From: Panagrolaimus kolymaensis | Taxonomy: Eukaryota > Nematoda > Chromadorea > Rhabditida > Panagrolaimidae | DNA length: 64,000 nt | Assembly: GCA_028622995.1 (NCBI GenBank) | Contig: JAJQJQ010000011.1 | Coordinates: forward strand, 4,526,001-4,590,000 | Reading direction: 5' to 3' | Shown: positions 11,352 to 23,474 of the stretch, piece after piece | Layout: the number at the start of each line of letters is the position of its first letter | Numbering within the stretch: position 1 is the stretch's first letter | The notes under the pieces: model-generated | Seen by the model: the letters and a program-made list of their open reading frames with translations, nothing else | Databases searched by the model: none | Told to the model about the DNA's origin: nothing | Translations under genes and position numbers: made by a program

Positions 11352-11550
11352 TTAAAGGGACATAGCTATTTCATGCCTTTTTTGAAATTTCGTTTGCGGG
11401 CACTGCAAGTTACACTTGGTAAGGCGCGTGTTTGAATTACCGTGTAAGACAGAAGTTACACGGTAATTCAAACACGCGCCGCCCCAACTGTTCCTATCAG
11501 CCCCAGTATCGAAATTTTTGAAAAGGCATGAAATAGCTATGTCCCTTTAA
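11352..11550. mobile_element. Palindromic MITE family 1, copy A (TTAA-flanked, one arm diverged)
   Basis: 199-bp non-coding element bounded by TTAA on both sides with terminal inverted repeats starting TTAAAGGGACATAGCTATTT. The left arm is identical by eye for about 94 nt to the copy at 39549-39748. The central loop (AAGACAGAAGTT) is the reverse complement of that copy's loop, so the two sit in opposite orientation. The middle of the right arm is replaced by an unrelated GC-richer stretch around 11484-11513. No transposase is encoded. TTAA target duplications are typical of piggyBac-type elements, hence a non-autonomous (MITE) reading. Confidence 0.85.
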
Positions 11551-11887
11551 TGGTCTTAAATGAAAGCAATGGTTAAAAAAAATTTTGCTTGAATTTCAAA
11601 ATGAATCATTTTTTATTTCTGGAGTTTAAATTTTTTTCATTTAATAACGCTTAGCACAGATGAAGAAGGGCTGAATTTGGATTCGACTTCCATATAATAT
11701 TCTTATTTCTGTTCGTAATCAATGACATTGTATCCTTCTAAAAATATCGGAGAACTTTCAAAAGGTTTTTTGCTTATCCTTTTATGTGGTCAAAACCTGC
11801 CCTTCGCAACTTTTTTTGCAAAAGCTTGTTTTTTTCTCATAATTAATTCCAAATTTTCGATCAAAAGATGAAACCGGAAAATAACTG

Positions 11888-12124
11888 TTAAAGGACGACT
11901 ACACTTTCTGTTTTTTTCAAATTGTTTCAAACGAACCGCGGTTCTGTCCCCAAGTGGTAAAGTGCTTTGAACATCGAAAAACCGTAATGCTACAGTAATT
12001 TGGAAGTGAGATATTACTGTAGCATTACGGTTTTTCGATGTTCAAAGCACTTTACCACTTGGGGACAGAACCGCGGTTCGTTTGAAACAATTTGAAAAAA
12101 ACAGAAAGTGTAGTCGTCCTTTAA
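11888..12124. mobile_element. Palindromic MITE family 2 (TTAA-flanked, near-perfect arms)
   Basis: 237-bp element whose two arms of about 112 nt look perfectly complementary around a 13-nt spacer (TTTGGAAGTGAGA region). Ends read TTAAAGGACGACTACACTTT. The TTAA at each end fits a target-site duplication. It encodes no protein. The near-perfect arms imply recent insertion or ongoing homogenisation. Confidence 0.87.
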
Positions 12125-12806
12125 CACATGAAGCCTAAAGGTATGAATTTTGTATTCATTCTTAGCAATTTTTTGTTGTTGCGGAGATGCATAATCTCTA
12201 ATCTCGTGTTCATTCGACCTTAATTATTGGTTAACTTTCATATTTTTTATTAAAAGTACGTATAAATGAAGAAGATTACGTCAAGTATTTTGATAATATA
12301 TTTTTTCAATAACAAAAATATATAACCACAACATCAAAGGTCTCTGTTCAAATTTACCAAAAGAAAACAATAAAAATTCTTTCTATAAAGCACATACTGT
12401 TTATTTTGTATTCGGTAAACATGTGATCAGTTAGAAAAGGAACAAAGTTTGATATACAAAAGTTTCTGTCCACTTTTCTCTCGATGTAATTAATTAATTA
12501 TTTGACATTTAACTTCCAATAATTTCTCGTGCTTGATGGAGTAGTAAATTTTTGGTATTGCTAAAAATAATTGTTTGTTCGCATTCTTTTTGATGGTAGC
12601 TGTTTTTTGTGTAGTTTTTTGAAGGTTATCGCTCTCTTTGCAACGAAAACTAAAAAACTTGCAAGATAATAATCTTCCATAATAATAAAAAAATTATTTT
12701 AATCTCATCGAAAACATTTCTTAAATACAATAGTTGAATCAGGAACTCAATTTTTTCGATAAATTCATTTTTCAAATTCATAAACAAAGCCATTAAATAA
12801 TAATCA

Positions 12807-13068
12807 TTAAAGGGAGTGTCTCAGCAAACGAGAAAACTTTTACTACAGCGGGTGTTCCTAGCCCGAAAGTTCATTGTCTCAAAAGCTTACAAAGTGCTAC
12901 GAATTTTTGTAGCTTTTTGTAGCATTTTGAGAAAAAAAAACAAAGTGCTACAAAAAGCTACAAAAAATCTGAAGCTCTTTGTAAGCTTTTGAGACAATGA
13001 AAAAAAACTTTCGGGCTAGGAACACCCGCTGTAAGGAGTTTTCTCGTTTGCTGAGACACTCTCTTTAA
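12807..13068. mobile_element. Palindromic MITE family 3 (TTAA-flanked)
   Basis: 262-bp element with arms beginning TTAAAGGGAGTGTCTCAGCA on the left. The right arm is slightly diverged (TTAAAGAGAGTGTCTC when reversed). Inner parts share GCGGGTGTTCCTAGCCCGAA and repeated TTTTGTAGC / GCTACAAAA units. Several small indels show it is older than family 2. It is non-coding and TTAA-flanked. Confidence 0.83.
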
Positions 13069-14189
13069 TAATGGCAATCATACTTTTATCAAATATGGTT
13101 AACTAACTCATAGCCGCCAAAATTAGATGACTCAAACATTACTAACAAAAAATCAATAATAAATTACTTCTATTTTTATTTTTGCGTGCGTGAGTAACGA
13201 TAAAATAAAAATTAATTACTTCAAGACTTTTCTAAATTTAGAAACAAATTTTAATGCAATCTCATAAAAATAAAATTCTTTTTTTGGGTTTTTGAATTTT
13301 TTCCATGTTTAATTTGAAGGAAGGCTAAAAATTACTTTTATTTTTCATCGAGAATAAACGACGTTGGAATTCTTTGCTCTTTTTTTCCTTCCCATCAATA
13401 AACTCAAAATACAACCACTATTTTGGTCGTTCAAAAAACTAAATTCTAACCTTTTTTGTTGTTGTTAAATGTGTTTATTGTTTTTTTGGACATCACTGCT
13501 ACTTTCGTAATCGCCAGAAAAACGGAGCTGCCAAAGAAAGAGACGACGAAACCGGAATTACCCATTTTATTTTTTACTTCAAACAAAAACAATCAAAAAA
13601 CCGTCATTTTTCAAATCATGTTTGTTATTTTTCCTTTCGTCATTGTATAATTCAATTGAATAACAAAAGTTACATTTTGTGGCCCATCATGATTCATAGA
13701 AACATTCCATTGTTATAAAATTATGTGATGAAAAAAGACGTTGAAACAATTTTTTCAATTAAGACATATTTACACCAACTTGTTATCGCGGGATTTGACT
13801 CCATGTTTGAAAATCACTTTGTTTCGCGCTCAATTTATTTATTTTAAGCTTTTAAAACACAGACAATTAAATTTTAACAAAATTATAAATCTACCAATAA
13901 TCAAGTCTAAAAATACTGTCTTATAAAGAAAGAATAATGTACTGGACGGAAATGTACCTTTAGAAAAATATGCGCGAGTTTATAGAGAAAACCTTATAAA
14001 TTATACTAAAATAGAAACTTAATAATCGCTTGATTAAAATTACGCATTTCGATGGGATATAAAAAAAACAGCTTAGAAAATAATAAAAACGAGATTCTCA
14101 GCGGAAGGAGAAAGCGGCAGGAAGATTTTTTTAATCAAAAAAGAGGTCTGGCATTCAATGAAGAAATCAAGCAAAGCGGCTGCTGCTTT
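13069..14189. other. No gene seen between MITEs and aquaporin 3' end
   Basis: AT-rich sequence with short frames only. The reading frame around 13456-13650 has no ATG start and no splice context, so I do not count it. Confidence 0.4.
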
Positions 14190-15240
14190 TTAAGGGTTCA
14201 AAACAACATGTTCTTCAGTGACAACTTTTTCGGTAATAGGATGAAGTTCACGAGTGGCAACAACTTCATAATCTTCAGCTGGGGTATGGAATCCAATGAA
14301 AAGATGGTAGAGGAGAGCTCCGAGGACTCCACCAAGAAGAGGTCCGACCTAAAATTTAAACCAAATATAATCAACGAAAAAAAGAAAGGGATATAAACAA
14401 ACAATTGGGATCCAGAACCATCCATAATCATTGAATGAGAAGACTTGTCCGCCATATGGGAAGAGAGTGAAAAGACGTGGTCCAAAATCACGAGCAGGAT
14501 TGAGAGGATATCCGCAGTTGAAAGCGAAGGCAGTTCCAATCATGAGGAAGGAGGATCCCATAACGAATGGTTGAACCCAAACAGGGTAGTGATTGCGACG
14601 GTCAACGGTGTGAACAACGACGAGAACGAAGAGGGCAGTGGCAATGATTTGATCGAATAAACCATTGAACCATCCAAGATGAGCTCCAGGGTATGAAGCG
14701 AAGATGTGAGCAGTGGCTTTGGTTCCAGTTACACGTCGAACACCACCATCGAAAACATTGATGGCATCACAATAGACGAAGTAAGTCAACATAGCGCCGA
14801 AAAATGCACCAAAAATTTGGGCTGAAATTTTATTTTATTAGATCTTTAGATTGATTTTTTAATTTTTTACCAATGATGTAAACGATAGCTCGAAGAGGCT
14901 TAATGGCTCCAAGAGTGAGGAAGGCGACGGTAACGGCAGGATTGATATGGCCACCGCTAGCTCTAGCCGAAACGGCAATACCAAAAACGATACCAAGGGC
15001 AACACCAACATTGACTAAAATTATTTATTTTAGTAATCGAGTAAGTTAATTTATTTATTTACCTCCAATCATGGTATTGCCAAATCCAGTTTTAGGAATG
15101 ACATTTTGAGCAACGACGGCAGTGATGATGAGAACCAAAAGTAAGGTTCCAAAGAATTCAGCAAGAGCGGCACGGAGCAATTCATTTTTAACTCCAACCT
15201 TAACTCGAACGCGGTCAACCCAGGTAACCTGTTCCACCAT
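14190..15240 (-). CDS. Aquaglyceroporin (MIP family channel)
   Basis: Four exons, 15240-15063, 15014-14871, 14821-14403 and 14348-14190, give 299 residues. MIP channels conduct water and, in the GlpF-like branch, glycerol and other small solutes across the plasma membrane. Both pore motifs are present: GGHINPAVT near residue 85 and GYPLNPARDFGPRL near residue 205. The Asp after NPAR marks the aquaglyceroporin branch. Six membrane segments can be traced. The first begins at LRAALAEFFGTLLLVLIITA and the last includes GPLLGGVLGALLYHLFI. A cytosolic tail of about 35 residues contains PAEDYEVVATRE and ends at LNP. C. elegans has several such genes (aqp-1, -2, -3, -7, -8), and I cannot say which one this matches. 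Confidence 0.93.
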
Positions 15241-18200
15241 GATTTCACAGCAGCAGTAGCAGTAGAAGTCAACGAGAAATTAAAAAATAAGGTTCACTGC
15301 AAAGAAATGAGTCACAATTATTTTTGACTTCATACATTCGTTAAAAACATAGGGTTGTTTATCGCGGCAGTAGCAAAAAAAAAATAAAGAATTCGCATAT
15401 TTGAAGGTCATTCTTTTTTTACACGCATTAAAAAATTTTTCGGCAATTTAGACGAAAGAAAAGATCAAAATTTTCTTTCTTTTATTTTAAAAATAAATGA
15501 ATGATGGCACACAAACACACCGGAAATGAAACTAAGCATAAACAAGCTTTGAGTCATCTAAGTAAAAAAGAAAAAAGATATATAGCGACAAATGTGAAAA
15601 CAATCCTTTGTTTCGTGGATGAAAAAAGAAGAAGTGATGATTAGGATGGAGATAGACATCCATCGATCATCAACTTTTATCTAACAAAAAAGCTGAAACA
15701 GTTTTTCAAAGAATAAACAAATTTTCAAAATGAAAAGAAAAAGTCTTTTTTGCGGCACTTTTTTAAAGGATGGATCTCACTGAGCAGCTGGCGACGATGG
15801 ACGATGTTGGGCCATAAACCCGGATTCAAGATGAAGACGAAGACAACATTCGCGCGGGCTTTTATTTTTCTTTTGTATGTTAGGAAGACGCCAGAAGGTG
15901 CCCTTTTCAAAAAATATTTTTTGACAAAAACAAAAAAGAAGAAAATGTGGATCGAAGCGGATTGGATATTTAGTAAAACACGAAATGGCAGTCTTTTTCG
16001 CATCACGAGGGGACTCTGGCATGCAAAAGGATCTCCTTTTTCGCGTTTGGGCACCTGCCAAAAAGATCACCGAAATAAAATAAAAAAGCAGATTGACAGA
16101 TTGCTAGAGGCTGAATACTATGGAAGAAAAAAAAGGCGATGGTCAAAACTTCCAAAAAATTCGCATCGAATAAATAATAAAGAGAGATGTATAGTTTTTA
16201 CAAACATAATTTCAAGGCCAATGACCGCCAAAAATAAAATAAAAAGAATAGAAACTATGCGTATATTCAAATTTTTTATTTCGGAAAAGTATCTCTCGTC
16301 GATGGCTCGAAAAATTTCCGGGACTCTGTTTCTGACCTTGAATAACAAACGATGATGATGAAGGCGTGATTTGAATATTTGTTGTATTGCTCCAAAAATG
16401 AACTTCCCCTTCCTTTTTTTATTATTGCCACCGCGATATTGGAAATTAATATTTTTATTTTTGATCGGTAAAGGAACACCAAATTTGAAAATCAAACATT
16501 TTAAAGTAACTAACTAATAAATGGAAAAGAGTAATCAAACAAGGAAACATTTTTGACTTCTTTTTTACACTAAGAATCGAAAATAAAAAATTTGGTTAAA
16601 AATGAATGAATCATTCATTCATTCTTTAAAGAAGAAAGAAAGGAAGAAAGGAAACCGATTGCCTCAGATTGACCTTGAATAAGAGAAGGCAAGTAGTAGA
16701 AGAAGAATAAAGAAGTGGACGACGACGACCAATTTATGGATGAAAAAATAAAATAAATTTGGTGTATGTACACATTTAGTCCTCAACAATGGAGACATTG
16801 ACTACCTTCTTTTTCTTACAAACAAAAAAAGTTAAGTGAAGTGCCACACCATCACCAATTTTAAGGAAATATAAATAAAACGAGAGCGTTAATGGATATT
16901 TTTTTCTATTTAAAAATTGTTTAAAAATCAAAGACAATTTTTTGCAACTTTTTTTAAACTCAAAAAAGAGAGTGAAAAAAAAGGTTCACTCAAAAAGCAA
17001 AGGAGCAAAAAAAAGAAAAAGGAAGGGAGATGGAAATTACGGTAAGTCGCAGAGCAGCGCAGTTGCTGGTGTCGCTCGCTACTACTGCTGCTGCTGCAAA
17101 GCTGGCATAAAAATGAGTGAAGAATAGAATTGGGAATAAGGGAAGCGAAGAGGGAGAAGAATACTGGAGAGCTATTAATTTATGAGGGTAATTATGAAAT
17201 GGGAGGTCATTTTTATTTTAAAGCCGCTTTCTAAAGATCGAAAAAAAAATAGAGCGAATGCAAGGACGAAATAAATGAATCCCTCTTCTATCCATCCTCT
17301 TTTCAAACCTGGGTATTTATGCGTTAATAAACTCAACTCACCCCACAAAAACACAACACAACCGGCATCTAATTTTAAATTAACCACAGCGCGAGGGCGA
17401 GAGCGTTGGTTGTCATAGCGATGATATTATTATTATTTATAAAATTTTGTTAAAAGCAAAAAAAGAGTCAAATAAATGAAAATATAAATATATTTTTGGC
17501 ATGAATGCCTGTGTTTTGTTGTTGTTGTTTTTGGTATAGTGGTTAGCGTGTAACCAACAAGCAAGCAAGAAGATGAAGAAGAATACATGGCGACGACGAT
17601 TTTGATCTCCGCTCCTTTATTCTTTCTTCCTTCGCTCTTCGCTCTTCGCTTGCGCTTTTTGGCGGTTGGCCATTTTTCAATCTACCAAATGACAGAAAGA
17701 AAGACAGAAAAAATGACATTTATCCAAGAAAAAAGACTTCCAGAATAAAATATAAAAAAGGAAAATGGTAGAAAATAATAACAACAACAACAGAGGGAAG
17801 CGAGCGAGCAGTTGTCTTCTTTTCGGCTTTGCTGCTACTGCTGATGCTGCTCATTCGATTTCTATTTTTGAATGCAACGAAAAAACAAAGGAAAGGCCCA
17901 TCCTCGAAAGATAGGTTTTTTGCTGTTTTGGAGGATGTGAGTAGGGATAACCCAAAAAGAAGACGACGATAGTTAAATGAAACAAATGCCTTTTTGTGAA
18001 ACAAAAAGAAAAAAAGTGAAGCAAGCATCCTCCCTCTTTTCTTCATTCCTCCCGCAAGCTTGCTACTTTCTTTATTGCCAGGATCGGTACTGCTTGCTTG
18101 CCTCTTGGTTGAAAAGCAGGCGAACTAAGATGAGAGTATAAGCCGTTAATTGCTAACACCTCTCTCCATTTTAAAAAGGAAAAGTAAAAATGAAAAGAAA

Positions 18201-21200
18201 AGTAGTATTGTTTTTGAGTTTAAAATTCTCTCAAAACTGCAGCTATTTTAGGCTTCAATAAAAAAAATAATTGAAACGTCTTTTTTGCGCTTTTTTATGT
18301 TGGAGTTGGAAGAGAGAGATGGTTGTTGTTGTTCTTGTTGTAGCACAGCCTAAAGTCATAGAAATGGGCGGAGAGTATATATCTATCAGTTTGGGTGCTT
18401 GCCACATGTGGCATTTCGCCTTTAACATTGACTATCATTAACAAAGAATTATAGCTTTTTTTGTCAAAGAAAAAGAAAGTGGGCAAGGGTCATTGAATTT
18501 TTTTACTTCTTCTACAAACGCCATCATCATCAACAAGAAACACAGAGACATAGAGAAAGTTTTTTTTAGGAAAAAGTAGTACGAAAAGCCACAAGTATTT
18601 TTAGTCCGAAAATTTATGGTCAGTAAAAGCAAAAGACAAATATATAAAAAATTAAGAGTTTGATTGAAGAAGGTCATTTATAAATGCAGCCATTGTAAGC
18701 ATTCATCAAAGTTCAAGTATGATGCCTTGTCTTCTTCCATTGTGAATTTTCTTTTATAGCCGCCAAAAACCAAGTGAGCTCATGATCAGCATAACAACAA
18801 AAAAATGTAGCCGTAACCAAAAACATGGCCATTGCAAGGCTATGATTCAGCTTCCATGGCTTCTAAATATTTCAGTGCTGATTGTGGTAGGCAGCGCACT
18901 GTGAATGAGTAAACGCGGATTGTTTACAATTTATTTCATTCCAAAAAATCAGTAATGATTCACCATATTTTTTTATTTTTAAAGCTTTCTGGAAAAGCAT
19001 TCGTTCCATAGATATCATTTTTTTTAATACTCACCGGAAACGATGGAAATTAGTGACCAGAATCAATTTTAGCCAGGGTATCAACTATCATTTTTTTAAA
19101 AAAAAAACTAATAAAAAAAAATATGAAAATTATTAGCTCGTTTTTCTTTTTTTATGATCCATTCTTTTTTTCTCATTTCATAATCGAATGATGCTTCTGT
19201 CTCTGCTGCAGTTGGAACAGTGCAGCCAATAGCCCAACTAATCCGAAGCAGACGATGGCATGTTTTTAAGTGGTATTATAACAAAAAAACCCATCATCCA
19301 AAGGGAAAAGACAAAAACAAAAACCAGATTAGCAAAAAAAAAATTTTTGGGAACGATTGTAATTTTTTTATTTTTCAATTGGAATTGCAATAAAAACGAT
19401 AGATGGATTGTTCGCGCGAGTAGCAGGAGCAGCAGCGTAATATTGGCACTCATATGAAAAAAAAGGAACGCCAGCAGCAGGGAATGGCGGTGTTTGTGGA
19501 TCTTCTTCTTCTCTTCTCAACCACACTAACCCAATTAACAATTTTTTTAATAAACACTTAAAAATAATAACATCAAATTTTGAAGTAATCCACAAAAAGA
19601 GAAAAACCCTATATAAAAATTATTGCATAAATTTTGGATGAGAAAAACTATAAATTTTTTTTTTCGCGCTCCCTTGGTTGCTGTCTGTCACCGGTCATTC
19701 ATTTATTTCCTGAAAAATAATAATTATCAAAAAATAAAAAGATTTAATATTATATTTTTGCAAGAAAATATATGGCGGCGGTGTGGCTTTGCCCTTTCTA
19801 TTCCCCGACGACGACACTTCATTTTTATTTTTACCTTCCTTTTTGCTTTGCCTCTTTATTAACGGCAGCAATGATGGCGTTGCACTTTTTCATTCCACTC
19901 CATCAAATACAATCCGTAAAATTGTTCGAAAAAGTGTGAAAATATTAGAGAAATATAAAAAATTGTTATTAGTGTTATTAAAACGAGAAAGAGAGGATTT
20001 AAAAATAAAAAAGTATCAAAATAAAATAAAAAATTTATCGAAAAAGAATAAGGTTAATGTGTGCAAATTTGGTTGGTGATCGTTATATTTTAACTATGCA
20101 TAAATGAATTTAAAAAGAGGATTTTTGAATGGTTAATCAAGGGCTTTGATGAAAAAAGACTATATTATAACATAGGAAGAGGACAATGTTTTTTGTTTTA
20201 ATAAAACACACGTTTACCAAAAAAGCAACAAAAAAATAATGTGAAAGCACAAACTTTTTAGTTTGCTAATGTTCAAGACGATGCCTGAAAACTTTTAATT
20301 TTAAGATAAGATCATGCTGTTTAATGCCGACTAAAAAAATGGGGTGATTCTGACTCATATATTTATTTATTTTGATTTTTTATAGAACCCTCAAATCACA
20401 CATGTTTCAATCCTTAAAATTTAAAGTCAATCAAAAAGCAATTTTTTTAAATCCGAGCCGTTATTAGCTTTTAAAAATTTAAGAAAAAAAGGTCAGCTGC
20501 CACTACTCCTACCACCATTATCGCCATTGCCTAGAACCATCGATATGTAGTATCAAAGAAATTGGAATGTCAATCATTAATGAAAATGTGACAATCAAAG
20601 AAAGAAAGAAAAAAATGGAACATCATTACACCATATTCATTAACTCTCTCTATCTCTCTTAATTTTTGGTTAAATGCCAAATATAATTCTTATTTTATGA
20701 TTGATTTCCCGAAGAAAATAAATTTTAGCAATTGCAATACCACCAACAACAAACTTGTTTACAACGTTATTTTTGGCTTCAAAAAATTGTTACTTTTTTA
20801 TATGGAAAACTAAAGAAGAAAATATGCAAGAAAGAGAGAAGGATGGAAAAAAGAAAGTAATCATTTAGAAAAGGGCAACCAAAAACAAAAAATGATTACT
20901 CTTTTTGCTGTTGTTGGAGTATTGAAAGTAAAGCAATACATATACATAGATGGAGTAGGAGAAGCCTAAAATAAACCCAAAAAAGAAAATGATGATGACT
21001 AAAAAACAAAGTCGTCGTCGTTACTACAATCTTTTCGCCCGCAATGAAGCCTTCCTTCATTTCCGAAGCCGTTTCTTCTGATGCTTTTATTTTTTAAAAG
21101 AGAGTAGCACCAAATAAATTTCATCAGCAGAAAGAAGAAAAAGATGAAGATGAAGCAGTGTGTTTCCAAACCCTTTTGAAAAAATAAAAAAAACTTTGCA

Positions 21201-23474
21201 TCTAAAAAAAGTCAATTTTGTGTGGTTTTGAAAAGCGATGCTTCTTCTTTCTTAGTTAGTTAAAAAAGGGGAAAAGATTAAATCCTATTTTTTACACCCT
21301 TTTTTTTATTTTTAGAAGTAGTTGTTTATTAAACACTTTTTTGGGGGAACCAAAATATAAACATGGCACTTTTTGTCTGCGCTGATGAAAGATTATTTAT
21401 TGCAATGCAATGGAATTTATTCGGGGAAAATGGTTCAAAACATAGACATTTATTTACATTCAATTTCAAGGCGGCAAAATGTTCAAAAACATACATACTT
21501 CTTTTGAACGTGATATAAATTCCAAACTTTGTTGTAATGTTCAAAAACGAAAAGACGATATTTCCTTAAATAAAATTATAATGAAGGTTTGCCAATAGAC
21601 TAACCAAAAAGTAATAATTTAACTACTATCCTAAAATCAGCTGTTTTTAACCGATATATTACAAATCTTGAATACAGTACAGTACGGTAATTAAAAAGTT
21701 TAATTCAAGAACTTTTTCGGTCTCACCATTTCTATCATTCGAAAAAGACGTCTTGCTTTATATTTGGGGTAAGAACATGGCAGATCAGATTAGGTTCAAA
21801 CTCATTCAACTTTTCTGATTTTTATTCGATCATTATCTAAAGATCATGTATATGATTTATGGGTGGATAAATAACTTCATCTCCATGAAGTTATTCAATC
21901 CCTTTTCAGGAGACTATAAATGAATACAATCTCTTTCAATGCTACATTCCCTTAGAGTTTGCTGGTGGTTCATTGTCAAAAGTTGCCTTTGTTGAATGTT
22001 GCCATTCTTTTTATTAACAGCTACTACTATTTCTAAACATTTTCCCCTCTAAAAAAACTAGAATCAAAGAATACTCAATTTTATACTTCGTTTTTTAGAA
22101 AACAAAAAAAGGAAAAAGAAAAGTTAAAATAAAATTCTAAACGATCGAAGACTTTCCAGCAAAAAAATGGAGACTACGCCATTAAAAAATTTGGTTGCCA
22201 TTTTTGGTGGTGATGCTTCTGGTGGTTGACCAAGCTTCTCATCGTAAAGTCATTGTCATTGTAACCACCATCAGCAATAGCTTCTCTCTTTTTTTATTGG
22301 GTTGCTTCTAAAAATGGTGGTTTGCCTTTTGAGCATCTTTTTTTTCTTTTTAAATATTTTGGAAGCAAGTAGTAGCACATCATTCCCCCACCAAAAATGT
22401 CACTGAAACAAACTCAATTTGTCTTATCCCAAAATAAAAAAAGATGCCATTTTGGAGAAAATATATTTCTTCAATGGCTTGTTTCATTTTTATTTTGGCT
22501 GCTTTGATGCATTTCATTGCTACTGGACTCTGTACCATCCATGCCATCAGGGACTAAATTGAAATTGTTTTTTTCTCTTTCCTTTTTCGCTTTTTTATTA
22601 TTATTGGTGTTTGTTGTTTTTGGAGACAAACAAAAAAGTAAGTGCCACGAGCAAAGATCAAAAACTTAATGTATGATTATAGCATTTTATTAAAGACACA
22701 CACACAACCCAAGCTTCCTTCATTTATAGGGCTCTCCTCTTCTTCTTATTTTTGCGACTTTACTAATATCCTCAGGGAATTCCTCCTAAAAGCAAACATA
22801 ATAGTTTCATCAACAACACAAAAGAAATAAGGAGAAAAAAATATTGGAAAATGAATTTATCCAAAAGTAATTTTTTTTATTGAACATAAAACAATTCAGA
22901 GCATTAATTTTCATTATAGTTTTTACTCATTTCAACAATATTATCGAATGTGTCTCTTTGGTTAATCCTTTAATATGTGATTCAAAAATTCTTGCTTATT
23001 TTATATCAACGATAATTTTAATTTATTATATTTTCAATTGCCTTTCAGTAATTTTTATTACTTTGCTTTTGTTGTTTTTAATGCAATAAACTGCTGATTT
23101 TATTTGACTTCCAAACAAAGATTTTGATTAAATTTCTTATCAACTTCAGTCACCAAGTTTTCGTTTGAAATTATCATCTTGATTTAATTTCACTGTAGGT
23201 GGAAGGAGCTCTCATTCTTTCTTTTTTACTTGATACGACCAATCAAAGGAAGATATAAAAAACAAAATTGCGATTACAAACTACATTAAACAAAATTAAA
23301 TGATAAAATGTAAATGAAATTTTTTTAGCTTTTAATATTTGCATAATGACTTTGCGAATTTTCAGTGAAATACAATAATCTATCAATGGCACAAAGTTTT
23401 TTAATAATAATTTATACCCGTATCAAAGCAAAAACAACAAAACAATGCAAAAACAATAATATTACAAGTGAAAG
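15241..23474. other. Long gene-poor region
   Basis: About 8.2 kb without a convincing protein gene on either strand. The frames present are short, rich in Lys/Phe/Asn and lack splice structure. It contains many A and T runs, short purine tracts and simple repeats (for example CATT units near 16606-16625, and GTT and AAC runs). A tight hairpin is at 21865-21901. A tRNA-like A-box at about 17533-17552 lacks a B-box. Because it lies upstream of the aquaporin and downstream of SPT5, part of it may be aquaporin regulatory DNA. I see no other content. Confidence 0.4.
21865..21901. other. Short perfect hairpin
   Basis: The arms AATAACTTCAT and ATGAAGTTATT pair perfectly over 11 bp around a 4-nt CTCC loop. 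Outer GGAT and ATCC add four pairs after a small mismatch. No gene nearby explains it. Confidence 0.6.

Noticed and set aside
14052..14396. 114-residue plus-strand frame with an ATG
   Set aside because: Antisense shadow of the aquaporin last exons. The minus strand gives the clear MIP family protein.
17533..17556. tRNA A-box-like motif (GGTATAGTGGTTAGCG)
   Set aside because: No B-box (GGTTCRANNCC) at the right distance and no cloverleaf pairing in the following 80 nt.
22880..23089. Hydrophobic 69-residue frame just downstream of SPT5
   Set aside because: Starts at TTG, not ATG. Hydrophobicity follows from T-rich sequence, and no splice structure is seen.
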